The notes below the pieces were generated by a model, which made no database searches, was not told the origin of the DNA, and was given only the letters and a program-made list of their open reading frames with translations. From the NCBI GenBank assembly GCA_030549335.1, contig CM060195.1, positions 8,029,001 through 8,093,000 of the forward strand: a stretch of DNA of 64,000 nucleotides, read 5' to 3'. This document shows, piece by piece, positions 1-13,600 of this stretch; the stretch's first letter is position 1; every line of letters starts with the position of its first letter. The position numbers and the translations under genes were made by a program. The DNA comes from Pontederia crassipes (taxonomy: Eukaryota; Streptophyta; Magnoliopsida; Commelinales; Pontederiaceae).

Positions 1-2463
1 GAAGAGTTTATTCACACTAGATGCTCTTCCTCAAGTAAACAATGAGTTTGTTGTGGTGCTGGAGAAAGTGTCTTCCGGCAGGTATTTTGTTAGAGTACAT
101 TACAACTTTTATTTTTTGTAATATGGACATGATGCATTGTTAATATATTATCCTAGAATGGTTGAGATAATAACACAAAGTTTGTTTTACTAATAATAAC
201 ACAAGTTTGTTACTTTTTTCAGTCATGGTTACTAAAAGTCAAGCTTCTGGGTCATCTCGTTCTTCTAGATGTTCACTCCAGATGAGTGAGCCATCACGAT
301 CATCGGTTATTATATTTATTGTCAGTTTCTTATTTATAGTTGCTTATAATAGTTACATTCATATATACTTTTTAATAATGTCAGTTACTCCGCCTCCAAC
401 AAGGCACGTAGCCGGATCTTCACATAGTAGGCGATCCATTGGTGGGTCATCTCCACGTATCACTCTAGGTACATGTCACATTGTAGGCGATACATATACT
501 AGATTTCTAATTATTTTATTTTTGTGATAGTTGCTCCACCATCGATGGGGCACATAGTCGAGACGTCTTGATCGCATGATGACGATCGACATTTCACACT
601 AGATTATTTTTTGTATATTTCATAAATTTAAATACATGCAAGTATTTTAAGTATTTTTTTATGATGATAGTTGCTACGCCACCGCCGAGATTACCGGACG
701 CTTCACCACATTCTAGCATTGGCGAGCGACATCTTACCCCAGGTGATATATTCATTATTATTATAATTATATTTCTCAATTAATTACATTAATCTTTTTT
801 TAATAATATCAGTTGCTACGCCACCGATAGCACAAGCACCCGGATCATGCAGCGTCGCCTAACACGGATCATGCAGCGATAGACAACACGCGAGGTGAGA
901 ACTTTATTGTACATATATCAATTATCATTAGTTTAATTTGGTATGACAATTTATTTTGTACTAGGGCCCGTAGATGATGTCAGACAATCTCAGCCTACCT
1001 CAGTTGTACCGGATGATGATTCCTCTTCGACGGATGAAGAGGGATTACACGATAATGTGGTGGTCATCGTGAATAATATTGCTCGGTCGTAAGTTAAATA
1101 AGTTATAAAAATGTTATTATAGTTTTGCTTATCATTGAAAATTAATTCTTCGACCACTTTCGTATCCACTAGTACCGTGCAGGATGTCAGTGCTCTTGTT
1201 CTTTCCCACTCGCCGGAAGGGGCAGGATCGTGGAAAGATGTCCCAATTCAAGTGCGGGATGACATCTTTCGGGCCTTTACGGTACGATCTTCTTTTTGGG
1301 TTACATAAATTGTTTTATGTAATTTTTAAATTACTAAGTTTTAAAGTATTGTTTATGAGGCAAATTAATTTTATCCGGATCTTAGTTTGGGGATGATCCG
1401 GAGAGCTTTTGAGGAGGTGGCTGCGAAATACTTCCGAAATCGATTATATAAGTTTCGCAAGATCGTCACGTCTGCCGGCCTCACTTTGGAGCAGGGAATA
1501 TAAGGATGTCCAAGGCATATTAGGCGTTCGATTTGAGAGTCCTTATGTAGGAAGTGGTAAGTATGTTTACATTTAAATTATTTTTTATTAAATTTGTAAT
1601 TTTTCAGAATCTAAGTATTTGATGTTCATAAAGGACGGATGAACAATGGCAAAGAAAGTCGAAAAAGGCAAGAGTTAACCGATTTTCGAAGCTCGAGGCC
1701 AACATCCACACAGGCGGGTTGATGCAGTTTGACGAGCATCAACGATGCATGATAACTTACATACAAATTATATTAATCAAACTTTTCACTTATAATTATT
1801 TTAAAAAATTTGAAACTTTAATGCAGGAGGAGAAACAAGGCGGTCCTGTGGACTTTCGCGTGGTCTACGAGGTCACGCATAAGAGTCGAAAGACCAACGA
1901 CTTGGTCACGCCCACTTCTCGTAGGCTTCTGGTAAGTCCCATCACATGTTCACTTGGTTGTTGACATTAGTGCAAACTATTTTTTAAATACGCAAAGTTT
2001 AAATTTTTTAGGTTGAGTATGATGCGAAGATGGCTGAAAAGTACGAAGATGATCCGAGTACTCAGCCACCAGGTAACGTTTCTCTAAAGTGATTCGCGTT
2101 TTTTATTTATGTGATTTTTATGTTATAATGTTTATATGATTGTATATTTTTTCTATTTCGTAGAGGACCCTATTGTTTGGAAGGAGGTGGCCGGCTCGAC
2201 ACGAGGAGGATACTTGTGTGGCCTCGGCATAGCCGCTCAGGTACCTAGAAGGAGTGGATGATATGTAGGCAGCCCATCTGCTCCGAGCTCATCCGCTGCA
2301 CCTGATGTGACATAGCTATCACAGAAGCTATCGCAGCAGTTGGCTCCAATATTGAGGTGATTTAAAGGTTGATCCTATCGCAGAATCAATCCCCGCGAGG
2401 CCAAGCACCGAGCACGTCGAGATCAAATGTCCGAAACGTCAACAACAACTCCCAAACTTAGGA
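1..2463 (+). pseudogene. CACTA (En/Spm) accessory-gene relic, Transposase_24-like
   Basis: Short coding blocks separated by AT-rich introns with AG/GT borders run through this stretch. Readable blocks include WKDVPIQVRDDIFRAFT near 1215-1275, IRRAFEEVAAKYFRNRLYKF near 1393-1455, a block near 1633-1735 (RRTDEQWQRKSKKARVNRF then a HTGG motif), a block at 1824-1929 (EEKQGGPVDFRVVYEVTHKS) and a C-terminal block at 2011-2260. These match the plant Transposase_24 (Ptta/En/Spm) family, an accessory protein of CACTA elements rather than the DDE transposase. Between about 222 and 1090 are several small Pro/Ser-rich exons that look like duplicates of one another. No continuous frame joins the blocks and a stop follows the block ending near 1502, so I call it a relic. 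No CACTACAAG terminus is visible at its 3' side, where LINE sequence begins; the 5' side lies outside the window. Confidence 0.6.
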
Positions 2464-2706
2464 TAAAAACTTTTGCAATTATCCTTTGTTACTTATAGAC
2501 TTCTTATTAGATATACGTATAGTAGTTATACATTTGTTAGTTCAGTTTATTACTTTTCATATTCTATCTTAGATATTGTGCCTGTGATGATTACTCTTTG
2601 ATATTATGCCTATATGGATATCAATGTTTTTATATGCATTATATAATTGTATGGTGTGGGAAGAGAAGAAAATATGGTTGTAATTGGGCAAAAAAAATCA
2701 ACATTA
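2464..2706. other. AT-rich stretch between CACTA relic and LINE
   Basis: This is AT-rich sequence with no coding pattern. It is probably the tail of the CACTA relic before the LINE homology that starts near 2707. An open frame starting at 2647 runs through the junction, but its first 20 or so residues are not LINE-like. Confidence 0.4.
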
Positions 2707-3140
2707 GCTCCAACCCACATCCAAATCTTTCCTGAAATGGTGTCCTCATCCAACATTGATCAAGTCCTAGGTGTTTCCTCCATAAACCCCTCTGACGACC
2801 TTTCTATACCACCAATGGATCCTAGCTCTAATAATCCCCAAAATCTACTCTCTATATGGAAAGCTCAGTCATGGTCGGATGTCATTACGGGATCTCATCC
2901 TCGCCCACCGGTACTGATATCCCCACATCAATGGAATGGTATTCAGAATGCAATCACAGAGGCGGTGTTGATTCCCCAGGAGGAGGTTGCGGCTCGGTCC
3001 ACAAATATCGCCAACAGCCTCATTGGACGATTTATCGGTGAATATGCGCTACTCAGGGAGGAAATTCAAAACATATGGAAGCTTGACTCTCCAATTCGTA
3101 TTGTTGATTTGGTAAATTCTTTCCCTATGTTCACATTTAC
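2707..3140 (+). mobile_element. L1-type LINE, ORF1 5' fragment (LINE-A)
   Basis: The frame 2647-3189 encodes a protein that matches, block by block, the one at 33858-34270 (shared PEMVSSSNIDQ, NPQNLLSI, KAQSWSDV, QWNGI). The part ARSTNIANSLIGRF, EIQNIW and FPMFTF looks like the start of the DUF4283 region found in ORF1 of plant L1 LINEs. Similarity to the second copy stops abruptly at about 3140, after the block reading FTFTT, where unrelated sequence begins. The fragment is therefore cut off by an insertion or rearrangement. The matching reverse-transcriptase part lies at 5985-7218 in the same direction. Confidence 0.7.
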
Positions 3141-5984
3141 TACAGATGGAAGATACATGAACCTCTCCATGATGGTGTCTCCATTCTAGATACATAGTTG
3201 GTATTTATGTGAATGATTCATAGATGTTGGCACCTTCATGTTCATGATGCATTAAATCTAGCAAGAAGTAAGAATTAGAAGTTACCTATTGACTTGGAAA
3301 AATTAAGAATGCATGCATAAAAATGACCGGGGGTGTGGGTGATGTGATCGAATTCTAAATGCTAAACTTAGAACTAAAAGGGTTTACCAATCAATGGGAA
3401 AATTCTCCTAGGAATGTGGTTCATCTAATTCAGCTATGGATGAAATTGAACAATTCAATAATGCATTCAATTCTGATTCAACTTAAAAAGGGCTATTGTC
3501 ACAGCAATATTAAATCAGGACTAATCATTCATATTCTCACATTTATGAGTAGTTAAGTTGAATGAGAAAGAGATCCTTACTGATATTGAATTATCATTAA
3601 ACACAAATTCAAGTACCCTACTGATATTGCCAAAATTCTCTCAGATTTGGCAATTCAGTAAGGTCTAAAATGGTATCAACCAATTACATTCATAATAATG
3701 AGAGAATTACTTCAATTAACTAGGCAGTAATAAAATCAATCCAATATTAATGCTAGTACTTCTTGGTTTATCTCTAAACATCAAGGGGACTTAGAATCAA
3801 TCTCTCGGCTGCAAATGCAACTGAATCCACACCAACACTAATTAATTGGATGCATTGAGCACATAATTACAAATTGGAATCTAACACTTATCACTACATC
3901 TTGGTTCATTTCTGAACAAGAAGGAAACCATGAATCAACCTCTTAGTTGCTAATGAAATAGAGATTCCACAATGACAAAACAGATTCCATAGAAATCAGA
4001 AACCAAAAATCAGAACAAACTCCACAATAAGCATGTAATCACATATTGAACTCAAGGAAGTTATCATTGCATCTTGATTCTTTTTTGAACAAGAATGAGA
4101 TCTAGAATCAACCTCTCGGTTGCTTAAAAATCAAGGTTTCACAATGATAAAACTGATTTCAATGAAAATCAAGAAATCAGATTCATATCAGATTCAATAC
4201 CAGAAAAGGAAATCAGTAATGTTCATACTCAATCCATAACTAAACTAGATTACTACCTATCTTAGGAGAGATGGAATTTAGCTCATCATAATTACAAGGA
4301 TTGACACAAAATAGAAGAAGGAATTAATGCTAAACATTCTGAAATCCAAGGAGTAAAATTTGTCGACAAAAATCAGAATTGTAGCAGCTCTCCTCAACTC
4401 CTCCTTCAGCTCCCAATCCAGAAAACCCTACAATGGAGCCTCCCCTTCTTCCTCCAGGGTTCTCAGCTTTTATCTATCTCGTGCACCCTTGGATCCAAAT
4501 CAGAATGTTCCATTCCTCTGATTTAGGCCACCTGTCTTGTGGTCCTGAAATTCCAGCAAATTTCAGACTGCTTTTTCGACAGCTAGCAGTGATTCCCCCT
4601 CCTTTTCTAGCTTGTGCAGCCTTGTAATACCTACTAGAAGAGCCAAAACAACAAGCATCAAAGTCCTCAAATAAGATTTAAACAAATAAGGATTATGACA
4701 ACTACTAATATCAGCTCCGTTGTCAAATGAAATTTGGTGTTATTCAGAAATAAAGTCCTTGCACAGAAATGATAATTTTATATGCACTGAATGATAACTG
4801 CATAGAAATGATAACTTTGTGTAGATTAAGTCATGATTATTCAAGTATGATTAATTCAGAATGGCAAGGGATTAAGACAGCAATTAAATGAGGTCAATCA
4901 TCAAGTGTGGATAATATTTCATAAGAATGATAACTTGTGCAGATTAAATCATAGTTATCCAAACATGATCAATTCAGGACAGCAAGGAATTGGGACAACA
5001 CAATAATTAAAAACTAGCTCAATTGGTAACTGCACATTGCAATCATGCAGAAATGATAACTTTGCACATATGAGTGATAACTCGTTGAAAAATGATAACT
5101 TGAAATAGAAATGATAACTTTACAGATTTTAATCATTTAGAACCTCTATGCACATGGATTTGAATATAAAATGAGGATGGTCAGCTGGTAATCACAATTT
5201 ATTGCATTTCATGCATAATTGACCAAATGTAGGGCAAAATGAGGACTCGATAGATGTGAAATGGATAGGAAATGGAGTAAAATTATAGTATGATTATCTA
5301 GTGATCGGAGGGGGGGGGGGCAATGATGGCTTGTGGATCTAGCAGCGTGTAGAGGCAGTAGCATGGTGAGGCAACAACATTGAGGCAGTGGCAGTGTGCA
5401 TGTTTCAATGACACATGAGTGAAGGCAAAATAGAGAATTAAAGTACGAACCATGATATCATTAATAGTGATCATATAATTGGATATTGCTGATATGTGGG
5501 AGAATAATGGCTCTAAACTAAGTGTCAGAGGTTGTTACTTTAGTTAGTATCAAGACTGTGACATCTGTCACGAGTATCTTCTTGAATTAACTCGACTTAT
5601 GTGCTATAACTTTAGTTTCATGGGTTGTGATTTCATGCCAAATTTTGACTTTGATTCTGATTAAGCCACTATCAACATTTCATGGGATGTAATAGAAGCT
5701 GATTTTGAGTTTGCAAAGATATCTTTGGAATAATGTCAAATACACAAGCACTCCCACATTTACATATGTTTCAAGCATCAATTAAAAATATATAAGGGCT
5801 GAAACGTTGGAGTTTGACTAGAGAAAAATTTCAAATATGAATTTATCTTATTTTTATATGGAATTCTCCAATCATATGAAAAATGAAACTCACAATAAAT
5901 AGAACCTTTCTAAATCTAAGAATATAATGTTAGGGTCAGCAACCTTTCATTGAAGTGACAACATGATATGGAATCCTCATAACA
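3141..5984. repeat. Repetitive block of unknown class splitting LINE-A
   Basis: About 2.8 kb of AT-rich, non-coding sequence lies between the two LINE parts. It holds three diverged copies of a phrase like 'cttggttcatttctgaacaag ... tcaacctctcggttgc' (near 3760-3830, 3898-3955 and 4072-4125), and a field of recurring 'gaaatgataactt' words from about 4760 to 5130. A G10 run lies near 5310. I see no clear terminal repeats, target duplication or recognisable protein. It may be the remains of an LTR-type element or a tandem-repeat expansion. Confidence 0.4.
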
Positions 5985-7218
5985 ATCTTGACCAAAACTT
6001 AAACAATATAAAAAGGAAAACTCTATGCTGGAACAAAAAATGGCCTTGGTAGGCTAGAGCTGAAGGCTCAAGAGGCTCATGAACTAATCCAACAGTAAGA
6101 ATATAAGGATAGTACTTCTGGTCTATCTGAGATGGAGTTTTTTACCCTAAGGGCTGCATACAACAAACATCTAGCATACCTTAGACAAATAAGCATCAAA
6201 TGGTCGAGTAAGTCTAGATCCAAATTTTTTTCATATCTCTACAGTTATCAGATCCAAATCTAATTATATCTCATCCATTACTTACAATGATAATCAAACA
6301 ATCACATATGAAAACCTTATAAGAATTGCTTTCAGACAACATTATATTGACCTCTAGGACCTGAGAACACACCAAACTATCCTAGCTTGCCAACTTTGCC
6401 TAAGCCTCAGCACTGCTGGAGGTTACACCGGGTTGCTCTCATCACGGATAATGAAATTAAGGACAACCTATGGGGGCTGGGCCTGCCCTAGGGCTAGATG
6501 GCTTTATAGTAGAATTTTATAAAAACTATTGGGATATTGTGGGGGATGACATATGTAGACACATTGAAATTTCTTTCACACGCAAAACCTTGTCCACTAG
6601 TTGGTCTTTGACATCCATTATCTTCATTCCCAAGAAGGAACACCCAACAAAAGTCAATGACTACAGACCAGTATCATTATGCAATGTACTATATAGTGTG
6701 GTTGCTATAATCCTATCTCAAAGACTTAAACCTACCATTGAATAGTTGATAGATCAAGTGCAGTATGCATTTATTACCATAGATCAATACAAGACAATGT
6801 CATGCTAGCACAGGAAATTGCACACTGTTTCAAAAGGATGAAAAAAAAATTTGATGTTTAAAATAGATATGAAGAAAGCTTTTAACAGAGTGTCTTGGTC
6901 TGCAATTGAAAATATTCTAACTATTATGGATTTTCCTCGTGAATTCATTGATTGGATCCTAATGTGTATCATACCTTTTTCACTCGCAGAGGCATTAGAC
7001 AAGGGGATCCAATCTCCCCCTATTTTTTATTTTAGTTTCTCAAGTTCTAACTTCACTGATAAACAAAAAATGTACACTTATCCTTTACTCCTTAAATGAT
7101 TTCATTATCAGTCACCTTATGTATGCCGATGATTTACTCTTATGCATAGCTGCTACCAAATCAAATTGTGCAATGTTGAACAGAATGTTTAAGGAATATG
7201 AATGTTTAACTAACCAAA
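5985..7218 (+). mobile_element. L1-type LINE, ORF2 reverse-transcriptase fragment (LINE-A)
   Basis: Conceptual pieces match L1 ORF2. A linker with GLGRLELKAQEAHELI and LSEMEFFTLRAAYNKHLAYL lies near 6025-6185. The RT fingers at 6470-6745 show ALGLDGFIVEFYKNYW, SIIFIPKK and VNDYRPVSLCNV. The palm piece MKKAFNRVSW lies near 6869, and the catalytic box reads YADDLLL at about 7120-7140. Frames change several times and stops interrupt it, for example after LKPTIE at 6743-6745, so it is dead. The endonuclease domain is absent. Its 3' side is cut at 7218, where sequence shared with the promoter region of gene copy C begins. Confidence 0.8.
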
Positions 7219-7637
7219 TTTCATGGATCATTCTCCAAGGTATTTTTAAAAAAAATGTAATGTCCGTCATGATGTATTAATACTCAGTTTTCTCAATCCA
7301 TATATGAGGATGTTTTCTTTCTTTTCTTTTCCTTCATTCTTATTCTTTTGGATGGATATGATTAATTAAACAAGTTGGTGGCAGTCATATTTTTATAGGA
7401 AATCATAAGAAGTGGGCTCATTCTACACATCATGTATGCATGCATGCCGTATCGTCTTACTAACTAATTAATTAATGGTCATTTTTAATTCATCATAAAG
7501 CTACATGACACCGTAAGCACCATGACCTTTAAATAGAGCTGCAATTTGGTCTGATCAAAACACAAAGCAAGAGCAAATCAATCCTATTTATTCCTCAGTG
7601 ATCACATCAATTTCCTCCAACACACACACACACAAAA
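7219..7637 (+). promoter_or_regulatory. Promoter and 5' UTR of Cys-rich gene copy A
   Basis: The stretch from the phrase 'atttcatggatcattctcc' onward is nearly the same as that starting at 53935 ahead of copy C, and its inner half matches the region before copy B. A TATA-like box (tttaaatag) lies at 7528-7536, about 110 bases before the start codon; copies B and C keep the same spacing. The 5' UTR contains 'aaacacaaagcaagagcaaat' style purine-rich sequence and ends in a short (CA)n run directly before the ATG. The precise transcription start cannot be read from sequence. Confidence 0.6.
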
Positions 7638-10600
7638 ATGTCTGGCTTCAAGGTCGTCTTCAATGCAAGGTCCTACGACAACTGTTCCTGCGGTGGGCAG
7701 GGATGTGAGAAGTATGTCCCCTAATTAATCATGCATGTCCTCTTCCATTGCATAATTTTTTTTGGTATGATTAATTTCTTGATCATGCATGTCTCAATTT
7801 AATTTGGTTAATATATGCGTATATAGATGCAAGAGTGGTGGCACTTTCCTCAAGTTGGACAATTGCTCTTGCGGAGGAAAGGGATGCGAGAAGTAAGTGA
7901 CCAACTAATTAATTAATTAATTCCTCGCCTTTGATATCTTAGCATTTTGCATCACTACCATTTTTGTTTTGTTATTGTTTTACTAAATAATGAGAGCATA
8001 ATTAACTAATTAGTTATACTCGTATGCGTAGATGCAAGAATGGCACGTTCCTCCAGTTGGATAATTGCTCTTGCGGAGGAAAGGGATGCGAGAAGTGACT
8101 TAGAGGTGTTCAGCGGATCGAGTCGAGTCGGATCGGTGGTCGGGTCGGACCCGACTCGACCCGACTACGGATTGGTATTTTCCAACCCGAGTTGACCCGA
8201 CCCGACCCGATTGACCCAATATTTTATTTTTTTATTTTTTTCTTTTTTATTTAAACTTAAACTTATATTTGATTTTAAAATTTTAAAAAGAGTGAAATAA
8301 AATATTACAAGTGCAGAAATAATATTAAATTGTTTAAAATTTATTTTATGCTTTAAAATAAATATTTAATAATATCTTTTTATATTAAATAAATATAAAA
8401 AATAGTAAGAAAAAATTAAAAAAAATTTGGGTGGTCGGGTTATCCGACTACCAGACCCGACCCGACTCGAACCGAACCGGATCGGATTGGGTCGGATTTG
8501 CAAAATGCTAAAATATCAAAGGTGGGGCATTAAGTTAATTAATTACTAGAATTAATTAATGAATAAATTTCAATTGTCTACGTGTCATATTTAAATGACC
8601 ATTTATGTGTATTGATCGATTGCAGGTGCAAGAATTACTTGAGCTTGGACAATTGCTCTTGTGGAGGAAGCAGATGTGAAAAGTACCTACAATTACACAA
8701 ATTTATTAAATTATTCTTTCCTTCTATATGTTCAAATAGCTCCATTGTAGTACGTAATTATCGTTAACGTAGGAAATCATTCTTAGGTTTTGTATGTGCG
8801 AGTTGTAATGCTATTAATTATCAAACTATTAATGATTCAGATGCAAGACCGGCACCTTTCTGAGTGGGGATCCCTTCATCAGCTTTTCTGCCACTCCTTA
8901 CATGGGGTATGATCTGATTTATAATTTGATTTCCACCTTAATTCATTTCAAGTCTAACGTGCTTCCACTTCATATTTTTGGACCTAGGTATAAACTAGTG
9001 TATATTTTTGCGTATATTACTATATGTAATTTGTTTATTATATTATGTTAGGTCAGTTAATGAATATACTTTATGGAAGCATCTATATTATACTATACTA
9101 TAATATTTTATTAGCCCAAAGTCCGCCTTGATACTTACAAAACTAGATAATTTGTAGTCAACTCACTACAAGAAAACTGCCTTTTACCGATGGTCCTAAC
9201 CGTCGGTAAATTTGTCAGATCCGTCGGAAATCGCGATTTCCGATGGTTCTTTTGACGGACAATGATCGTGTGAAAAAGGCTCGTCACAAATTTTTTGCGA
9301 CGGTTTCTTCTGAACCGTCGGTATTACAGACAGTCTAGCTGGCGGGCGCGGCAGTCAAACGTTAAATATCGACAGTGCGAACCGTCAATATTATCGACGG
9401 GCAGGACCGCCGATATATATCGACGGTTTGAACCGACAATAGTATTGACGGTTCGAGCCGTCGATATTTATCGGCGGCTTAAACCGTCGACAGTATCGGC
9501 GGTTCATGCCGTCGATATCTATCGGCGGCTTGAACCGTGAAAACTATCGATGGTTTTAACCGTCAATATATATCGGCGGCTTGAACCGTCGACAATCTAG
9601 TATCGACGGCTTTACTCGTGGGCTACGACCGTCGATAATTGTGTACCGACGGATATAACCGTCGGTAAGTATCAAAAAAATTCGCTGAAAATTGTAATAT
9701 TTCAGCTGTTTCCGACGGTCAGGACCGTCGGAAACGTAAAAAAATTTAAAAAAAAATATTGAATTCACAGATAATTCTCAGATAATACAACACATTTGAT
9801 AGTTCAATTGAACGGCACATATTGAAATATAATCCATCACAGATTGAAATATCGTAATTCACATATAAAGCACATCACATCACATCACATCACAGATAGT
9901 TCAAACATAAAACATAATCCATATGTGTTGTGATAATGGTATCCAAACATGAAACATAATCCATAATTCACATATTCAATAACGTCAACTATAGTGGAAC
10001 GAGATAATGGAACGGCGTGCTTAATTCACAAATTGAACGGCATAACGTCTTCGTCACGACGAAGAGCTGAAGTTCAATTCGCATATCATCTTCGTCGTAA
10101 AACATCACTGCACAAAATTGAAAATAGAGTAAAAGTTATAACATATAAAATGCAAAAAAAAACATGAATTCAATTTTGAAGATGCGTAATCACAATCTAA
10201 TTGAATCTAAAATCTAAAATATAAATATATAATTTCAATTTAACATCAACATAATTTGATAAATAATTGATTGAGCATCTTCAAAATTGATAAATCTAGA
10301 AGATGCGTAAACTAACAATCTAACGCCGAATCTCAAAATCGAGCAAAATCGAGCGTAAACTAACAAGTTTATACTAAGTACTGACATTTACATGATCCAA
10401 CTATCTGCACTCCATTTTCGATGAAAACTTTGAAAGTCTACAGATCTAACTGAAAGGGATGAAGAGTAAAATCTAAGTTAGTGTCAAAGTGCATATGAAT
10501 CTAATGAGTACAATGATGCATCAGATTAAAGCAAATTCCAAAAATAATTATGTACTATATATGAATCTACCTCGGCGTCGTCGTCATTCAATTCGCCACG

Positions 10601-13600
10601 CATGGCACGCATCATTTTCTTCATTTCATCCCTGTTACGACGTTCACGTTCTTCGAATTTTTGTCTGACCTCTTCCTTAATCTTGATGGTCACCTGATCC
10701 ACAATTTCTTGCATAGTAGAAGGAGATGAACCTGAAGTACTTCGTCGACCATATCCAATATCTGTGTCACTCACAGAAGATCCAAGTCCGTAAATGCGAC
10801 CCTTCTTCACGCCGACGTGATCCGTCCAAAGTTGTCTTGGGGTCAACGGTGTGGTCCCCTCCTGCGTGGCTTGCGTAATATGATCAACTTCTTTTGTTTT
10901 ATAAGACTCCTGAAATATAAAGAAAATAATTAACTACAAACGACGACTAGGTGATCGACTGCAAAGTTTTGTTAATTAATTATTAACTTGCAATTTAGAA
11001 AAAAGTAAAGGCACAAAAATTTACATACATATGTCTCCCGGGCATAACTCGAGACCCATTCTTTGTTCTTCTTCTGATGGGTTCGGAGAAATATTTTGTC
11101 CTGAGTCGGTGGTCTACCCGTCTCTTTCTCCTGCAATGAGATAATATTTTAAAATTTGCAAATTACTTACCATTTTCTTAAAGTATAATATTTCGTCCTA
11201 AGTTCGAAGAAAGACCTTACCATTTTCTTAGCAATCGTGCTCGTGGATAGACATCCGCCCGAATGCAAGCACGCTCCCTGGTCGGACTCTCAACTGGTTT
11301 TTGCTTTTTCGCATTTCACTTTGTACTCCTCGGTGGACCACTTTCCTAACAATTCAATCCAAACGGCCTCGGGGATCCAATTGGGTCGTTCTCCATCAGC
11401 TCGAACTTCAGAAAGCATCGCAGACAATCTCTTTGAGCACCGAGAGTTAAAAGCCTTCCACATTTTTTTCGTATGCTCGGGCTCCCACCACACATCAGCC
11501 TGTAAGTGTTTAAAAATAATTAATGTGCATGATGAAGAAAAATATTAATGATGATGTTGGCTTCTAATGATACCTGAAATTCATTAAATAACATCTGTCT
11601 CGTGGCATAAGGAACTTCCCTCCATGTAAGTCACGCTTCAGTATACCTATGTCGCAATACTTTAGTAACTGCTGCAGCCGCTGGTTTCAACGGTACAAAT
11701 CTTGAAGGACACAGAATTATAAAATGTCATGGCTGAATCAAAGCATGAATAAGGATTCGATATACATAAAATAACACTTACCCTAAATTTCCATCTGGCT
11801 GCACGTATGCTTTGTAAACACGATTTGACGAAGCCTGGTCCGAGCCTTCCACGGAACAATGAGCTCTGACGGGTTGTTGTGGCAATTGTGTATCCAAGTC
11901 CGCAATATCAGCGTGAGAGGAAGGACCCGACGGAGAAGAACGTTCTATTATGCGAATGCCCGTGGCTGATCGAGGAGCTGACGGAGGAGAAGAACACTCT
12001 GTTATGCGAATGCCCGTGGCTGACGGAGGAGCACACAGAGTACTGAGAGCTCTAGGGACGACCGGTTCCTTTCCTTTGTTTTTACTTTTAACAAATCGAT
12101 ACATCTGCATAGTACAAAATTTATTACAAGTCAAATTCACAATTGACAAAAAATTCAAATGTCACAACGTCTCGACCTGACTATGTTCGGCTACTTCTTG
12201 TGTTGCATCTTGAGGAACGGAATTGTACGTATAACTCGAGAACCAATTCCTAATATCCGGAAGCGCTTATAAAAAATAAACAAATTAATTCGAATAAGCT
12301 TTTGCGAATGACTTCTTCTGATCATTATTTCAAACAAGGACACCTAATTGCTCCCTCCCGCTGAAATTGTAAAGATTGACAAGCCATAGTAACATAATAG
12401 TCAACGCCATCTATAAATTCTTGTGTCAAGCCTCTACGACCAGGATTATTTCTTTTGTACATCCATCGACGATCGTTCAATTATGACATAATGACTGCAT
12501 TATTTGCAAATCATAAAAAATTTCAGTCATACAAAATTGTATAAGGAAAGAAAAATGAATATGAAACAACTGAGGAAGAACAGATTGTTTAGCTAATGTT
12601 TACTAATCAGGTATAGAGATAGCATATAATAAGTATATATAACAGTTTTGGCCCTTTTTGCTCATGATCGTTTTCCATCAAACAAAAGGAGGAAAAAAAA
12701 TATTACAACTATAATTCTAAACTATAATTCTAAATATAATTCTAAATATTACAACTATAATTCTAAATTCTAAAAATTTCTTATTAGCACAAAAAGTCTA
12801 AAGCCGAACAGCAGCAGCAGATCGCAAGTGGATTAGTAAGATCTTTCATAACCAGTACGACACGTTTTGAATAACAACGTAACTACAGTACTCAACTTTG
12901 TTCTGGCCTATGAACAAAATATTCACAATAATAAATGATGGTGCAACAAAAATACCAAAGTTTCGTGGTCTGCATGAATACAACTAGTAGTAAGATTTGA
13001 TTAGAACTTTATGTTACTCTGTATATTGCTTTTCTCCATTTTTATTTCATTCAAGAACCTTGAACATGTTTATAAAGCCTTGATCTGAATAATTCATCTT
13101 TGTGGACGCACATGTCAAGTTACATGCAGCCAGGGAGTGGAGATGCACGCCTTAGAAGTAAACTGTGATTTACAAGCAATTCAGTGGTATATTCTCTCTG
13201 GCACAATGGCAACAAAAGGTTCTTTTATAAGTTTTCAAGATAAGATTCAGCAAATGGCATCATGCACCAAGTGTTCAAAAGAGCACTTCAAATTAACAAG
13301 GATTGATATTGTCGGCTTTATCCGCCGCTGCGCAAGGGCGGCCGGATCTGGCCGCCGCCACGCAAGGGCAGCCGGATCTGGCCGCCGCGCGCGGAGGGCG
13401 GCCGGATCTGGCCGCCGCACGGAGGGAGCCCGGATCTGGCCGCCGCCGTGCAAGGGCGGCCGGATCTGGCCGCCGCGCGCGGAGGGCGGCTGGATCTGGC
13501 CGCTGCACAGAGGGCGGCCGGATCTGGCCGCCGCACGGAGGGCGGCCGGATCTGGCCGCCGCGCGCGGAGGGCGGCCGGATCTGGCCGCCGCGCGCGGAG

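Noticed and set aside
9295-9768. Frames with repeated RRYRRFEP-like peptides
   Set aside because: Translation of the CACTA subterminal repeat words.
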